From: an uncultured Pseudoxanthomonas sp. | Lineage (GTDB): Bacteria; Pseudomonadota; Gammaproteobacteria; Xanthomonadales; Xanthomonadaceae | Length of the DNA: 26,216 nucleotides | Assembly (NCBI GenBank): GCA_937975725.1 | Contig: CALJUL010000104.1 | Coordinates: 1 to 26,216, forward strand | Direction of reading: 5' to 3' | Shown: in pieces, positions 23,427-26,216 of the stretch | Layout: every line of letters begins with the position of its first letter | How positions within the stretch are numbered: the stretch's first letter is position 1 | Translations under genes and position numbers: made by a program | The notes under the pieces: model-generated | The model's input: the letters and a program-made list of their open reading frames with translations, nothing else | Told to the model about the DNA's origin: nothing | The model's database searches: none

Positions 23427-25244
23427 TCAGCCGCTTCCGGGCAGCAGCGGGCCGCCCAGCCACAGCCAGCGCGCCAGCCAGGCCGTGATCAGGGCGATGG
23501 CCGCCGTCAGCGGAACGCCCACGCGCAGGAAGTCGCCGAAAGTGTAGCCGCCGGGGGTGAGGATCAGCAGGTTGCCGTGGTGGCCGATGGGGGTGAGGAA
23601 GGAGGCCACCGCGCCCATCGCCGTGCACACCACGAACGGCACCGGATCCAGCCCCAGGCCGTGCGCGAGCGCCAGCCCGATGGGCGCCAGTAGCACCGTG
23701 GTGGCCGCGTCCGAGAGGATCTGGGTCAGCAGCGCGGCGGCGCCGAACATCACCAGCAGCAGCGCCAGCGGCGGCCAGTGCGCGGCGTGGTTGAGCAGCA
23801 GGTCCGCCGCCAGCGCCGCGGTGCCGGTCTTCTCCATCGCGATGCCCAGCGGGATGACGCCGGCGATCATCACGTAGATGCGCACGTCGATCTCTTGGTA
23901 GGCGCGCTCGATGTCCACGCAGCGCGTCAGCACCATCGCCACCGCGCCGGCCAGGAAGGCCACGTGCGGGGCCAGCGTCTCCGTGGCCGCGGCCGCCACC
24001 GCGGCGACCATGATGGCCAGCGCCAGCGGCGCGCGCCGGCGCGGCTTCTCGCGGCCGTCGAAGCGCATCAGCATCAGGAAGCCGTGATGGCCGGCCAGCG
24101 GTTCCAGGTTCTGCTGCCGCCCCCACAGCACCAGCAGGTCGCCTTCCTGCAACGCCATTTCCGACAGCTCGCCGTGCAGCCAGCCCTCGCGGCGCCACAG
24201 GCCCACCACCACCACGCCCAGGTTGCGCAGGAAGTCGATCTCGGAAACGCTGCGGCCGATGAATTCGGAGTGCGGCGCCACCACCGCCTGCACCAGTTGT
24301 TCCTCGCCCAGCTCGTCGGCGCGCGCTTCCTCGCCCGAGCGCTCGCCGTACTTGGCGACCGCGTGCAGTGCCAGGCCCGGCTCGTCGCGGATGGAGGCGA
24401 TCTCGTCCGGCGAGGCGCGCACCAGCAGCACGTCGCCGGCCGCCAGGGTGGCCTCGCGCCGCTGGCTGCGGCGGCGCACGCCGTCGCGCAACCAGTCCAC
24501 CACCTGCAGGCGGCCGTCGAACTTCTTCTCGAAGTCGCCGCGCGCGCGGCCGATCCACGGCGAATCCCGTTCCACCAGCAGTTCGGTGTAGTAGCGGTCC
24601 AGCTTGAGGTAGTCGCCCTGCGCGGCCTCGCCGTCGCGGCGCGGCACCAGCCAGCGCGCCAGCAGCATGTACACCGTGCCCAGCAGCACCAGCGCCGCTC
24701 CGATCGGGGTGATGGCGAAGATGTCGAGCGCGGGCAGCCCGGCGCGGCGGACCAGGTCGCTGGAGAGCAGGAAGGCCGGTGCGCTGAACAGCGTCAGCGT
24801 GGTGCCCAGCGAGGCGGCCAGCGACATCGGCATCAGCAGCCGCGAGGTGGCCAGCTTCCGCTCGCGCGCCAGCCGCATCAGGATCGGCAGCATCATCGCG
24901 GTGACCATCACGTGGTGCGAGAACGCGGCCAGCAGCGCGGTGGCCGGCATCACCACCGCGATGGTGCGCCATTCGCTGCCGCCCGCCGCCCGGCCGATCC
25001 AGCCGCCGATGCGGTCGGTGATGCCGGTGGCCGACAGCCCCGCCGACAGCACGAACACCGCCGCCACGATGATCGCAGGCTCGCTGGCGAAGCCCGAAAG
25101 CGCTTCCTTCGGGCCAAGGGTGCCGGTCAGGGTGAGGGCCAGCATCGCCAGCAGGGCCACCAGGTCGATGCGCAGCTTCTCGCTGATGAACAGCGCCAGC
25201 GTCACCGCCAGGATCACGAGGAACACGATCTGCTGCAGTTCCAT
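23427..25244 (-). CDS. SLC13/DASS-family permease with two TrkA-C domains
   Basis: A 605-residue membrane transporter. An N-terminal set of spans (1-200) and a C-terminal set (405-600) flank a cytosolic insert holding two TrkA-C (RCK_C) domains, at about 215-295 (ELLVERDSPWIG...AGDVLLVRAS) and 315-390 (AVVAPHSEFIGRSVSEIDF...EGDLLVLWG). This is the layout of SLC13-type bacterial permeases, proposed to move sulfate, dicarboxylates or other anions with sodium. The usual SNT/NNT sodium-site motifs are altered: S109-H-H in the first half and S511-D-A in the second; TPIGHHGNLL is at 551-560. Substrate is unknown. The ATG at 25244 lies at the start of the first hydrophobic segment, without a good Shine-Dalgarno. 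It is in the same direction as parC, 58 bases upstream. Confidence 0.9.
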   Translation of the reverse strand: MELQQIVFLVILAVTLALFISEKLRIDLVALLAMLALTLTGTLGPKEALSGFASEPAIIVAAVFVLSAGLSATGITDRIGGWIGRAAGGSEWRTIAVVMPATALLAAFSHHVMVTAMMLPILMRLARERKLATSRLLMPMSLAASLGTTLTLFSAPAFLLSSDLVRRAGLPALDIFAITPIGAALVLLGTVYMLLARWLVPRRDGEAAQGDYLKLDRYYTELLVERDSPWIGRARGDFEKKFDGRLQVVDWLRDGVRRRSQRREATLAAGDVLLVRASPDEIASIRDEPGLALHAVAKYGERSGEEARADELGEEQLVQAVVAPHSEFIGRSVSEIDFLRNLGVVVVGLWRREGWLHGELSEMALQEGDLLVLWGRQQNLEPLAGHHGFLMLMRFDGREKPRRRAPLALAIMVAAVAAAATETLAPHVAFLAGAVAMVLTRCVDIERAYQEIDVRIYVMIAGVIPLGIAMEKTGTAALAADLLLNHAAHWPPLALLLVMFGAAALLTQILSDAATTVLLAPIGLALAHGLGLDPVPFVVCTAMGAVASFLTPIGHHGNLLILTPGGYTFGDFLRVGVPLTAAIALITAWLARWLWLGGPLLPGSG

Positions 25245-25257
25245 CCGCGGGCGCCGG

Positions 25258-25506
25258 TCAGGAGAAAGTGGAGGATACGGACGCGCCGCGCGGCCGCATC
25301 GGCGCAGCCCCGGGATGCCGGCGAGCGAACGATGCGATGGCGCAGGCGTGGGCGATGGGCACGAAGATGCGCGGGCCGCAGGCCAGGGCGGCAGTGCGTT
25401 CGCGCCAAGGCGCGATGCCGGCCGCCGTGGCGGCGTTCTGCGCGTGCATGTTCCCCGTGCGGGCGCGGGAAGGCCCGGCGACGGGCTGGACGAGCGAGGA
25501 GTGCAT
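25258..25506 (-). CDS. Possible small ORF upstream of the SLC13 gene
   Basis: An 82-codon ORF from the ATG at 25506 to a stop 13 bases before the permease start. Third codon positions are GC-rich (about 84% by eye), as in real genes here, but the product (starting MHSSLVQPVAGPSR, with a mildly hydrophobic RIFVPIAHACAIASF) resembles nothing I know. The opposite strand has an equally long ORF over the same bases, so this may be chance. Its ATG lies in the arm of a perfect 11-bp inverted repeat. Confidence 0.25.
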   Translation of the reverse strand: MHSSLVQPVAGPSRARTGNMHAQNAATAAGIAPWRERTAALACGPRIFVPIAHACAIASFARRHPGAAPMRPRGASVSSTFS

Positions 25507-25536
25507 GCGGGGGAGCCTACACCAGCCCCCGCATGC
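25503..25536. repeat. 11-bp perfect inverted repeat (GCATGCGGGGG)
   Basis: GCATGCGGGGG (25503-25513) and CCCCCGCATGC (25526-25536) flank a 12-base loop. On the minus strand the loop reads CTGGTGTAGGCT. A related shorter hairpin, GGGGG-CTGGTAGT-CCCCC, lies at 25595-25612 in the opposite orientation. It could be a protein-binding site or an RNA hairpin upstream of the permease gene. Confidence 0.6.
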
Positions 25537-26115
25537 GATGCCGTAAAGACGAAGCATCCGGAGAACGCGGCCCCGTCGCGTGGAGCGGGGTATCGGGGGC
25601 TGGTAGTCCCCCATCGTCGCCGCCCCCAAGCCGTTGATTTCCCTTCCAGAGGCAGTGCGTTGCGCCCGTTGCCGCGCTCTTGAACGTTGGCTTGAAGCCC
25701 GACAGACGCGCCATCTTCGGGTTCGCGCTCGGCCCGTGCCCGCCGCGATTATGTATATGTAGGGCGGAGGGCGGATGGAATGCCTGCGCGGCCCGCTTCT
25801 AGGGCCGATGTCTTCCAGCTTTCCCGCGCATGGCCGATGGCTTGCCCTTTCGCGGAGGGCGAATCCTTCCATGGCGGCGCTGATGGATTCTTCGGACACG
25901 CCTGCGGAAATCATTCCTCCATGACGCTGGACTTCATCATGGATGAATCCGGATGCCGCGATTCCGGAATCTGCTGGCGATCACTGGGCGAAAGGGCCAG
26001 CGGAAGACGCCGTTGCAACGCTGCGGGCAGCGCAGGCGGTCATGGTTCGGTGCGGGCCGGCGCATTGCTCCGCCATGCTCCGGGAACTGCAACCCGGCCA
26101 GGATGCCCGGAAACG
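25537..26115. other. Intergenic stretch without a confident gene
   Basis: No ORF here resembles a protein family; the long ones are Arg-rich and overlap on both strands. Visible structures are a CCCCG/CGGGG hairpin (25571-25590), the GGGGG/CCCCC hairpin (25595-25612), an AT-rich patch (attatgtatatgt, 25748-25760) and two exact palindromes, TTCATC-ATG-GATGAA (25933-25947) and GATTCCGGAATC (25960-25971). It may hold a regulatory RNA, operators or the remains of an element next to the tRNA. None of these can be shown from sequence alone. Confidence 0.4.
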
Positions 26116-26141
26116 AAAAAACCCCGCCGGAGCGGGGTTTT
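26116..26141 (-). terminator. Intrinsic terminator of tRNA-Leu
   Basis: AAAACCCCGC (26118-26127) and GCGGGGTTTT (26132-26141) form a 10-bp stem with a 4-base loop. On the minus strand it ends in TTTTTT (26121-26116). It lies 22 bases beyond the tRNA 3' end. Confidence 0.9.
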
Positions 26142-26162
26142 CGGGGTCTAGACCCTTTGTCA

Positions 26163-26216
26163 TGGTGCCCAGGAGAGGACTCGAACCTCCACGGTTTTAC
26201 CCGCTAGTACCTGAAA
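26163..26216 (-). tRNA. tRNA-Leu (anticodon CAG), 3' part
   Basis: Read on the minus strand from the window end, the sequence starts in the anticodon loop (TTCAGGT, anticodon CAG) and continues through stem ACTAG, a long variable arm (CGG-GTAAAA-CCG) typical of class II tRNAs, and a T arm (GGAGG-TTCGAGT-CCTCT). The acceptor strand CCTGGGC, discriminator A and an encoded CCA end it. The loop and variable arm match leucine tRNAs. The 5' half is outside the window. Confidence 0.9.

Noticed and set aside
20969..23488. An 839-codon plus-strand ORF opposite parC
   Set aside because: ParC is unmistakable on the minus strand. The opposite frame is a low-complexity shadow.
25780..26151. A 123-codon plus-strand ORF in the gene-poor stretch
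   Set aside because: No family resemblance, no Shine-Dalgarno, and it runs through the tRNA terminator hairpin.
25953..26207. ORF ending in a peptide like WCPGEDSNLHGFTR
   Set aside because: This is translation of the antisense strand of the tRNA-Leu gene and its terminator, a well-known spurious prediction.

Overview
The window is high-GC (roughly 70% by eye) bacterial chromosome. It carries the gammaproteobacterial blocks rpsB-tsf...pyrH...frr-uppS-cdsA and map-glnD-dapD. Intergenic GTAG-headed palindromes (core GTAGGAGGGGCTTCAGCC) and CCCTTCTCCC-type repeats, together with the protein sequences, point to the family Xanthomonadaceae (a Lysobacter/Luteimonas/Pseudoxanthomonas/Xanthomonas relative). 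The genus cannot be fixed by eye. Nearly everything is core housekeeping DNA. No phage, insertion sequence, plasmid gene, CRISPR array or rRNA operon was seen.

Layout. Positions 1-7542, all on the minus strand, read from right to left: rpsB and tsf (translation) ending at an intrinsic terminator; an HDOD-GGDEF signalling protein; pyrH (UMP kinase); a CDF metal-efflux pump; frr (ribosome recycling); uppS and the 5' part of cdsA (envelope lipid synthesis). The signalling gene and the pump interrupt what is usually a tight tsf-pyrH-frr series. Positions 7894-14592, plus strand and divergent from rpsB, form a compact run: map, glnD, dapD, an uncharacterised protein, an ArsC/Spx-like protein and dapE. 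This run joins N-terminal Met removal, nitrogen sensing and the succinylase branch of lysine/diaminopimelate synthesis. asnB follows at 14867.

The most interesting feature lies between dapE and asnB. A 28-residue leader ORF with seven Asn codons (14681-14767) is followed by a 12-bp intrinsic terminator hairpin (14793-14826). Two mutually exclusive upstream pairings, a 1:2 hairpin and a 9-bp antiterminator, can be drawn by hand. This is the full layout of a ribosome-mediated transcription attenuator responding to charged tRNA-Asn and controlling asparagine synthetase.

Positions 16598-19440 (minus) hold an I78-type inhibitor lipoprotein and a penicillin-acylase-family Ntn hydrolase. A ferritin lacking the bacterioferritin haem-ligand Met (19601, plus) converges on a thiopurine methyltransferase (minus). 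A REP pair and a 58-bp direct repeat that duplicates the 3' end of parC fill the tpm-parC gap. parC and an SLC13-type permease with two TrkA-C domains follow on the minus strand. About 870 bp without a confident gene then lead to a tRNA-Leu(CAG) that is cut by the window end.
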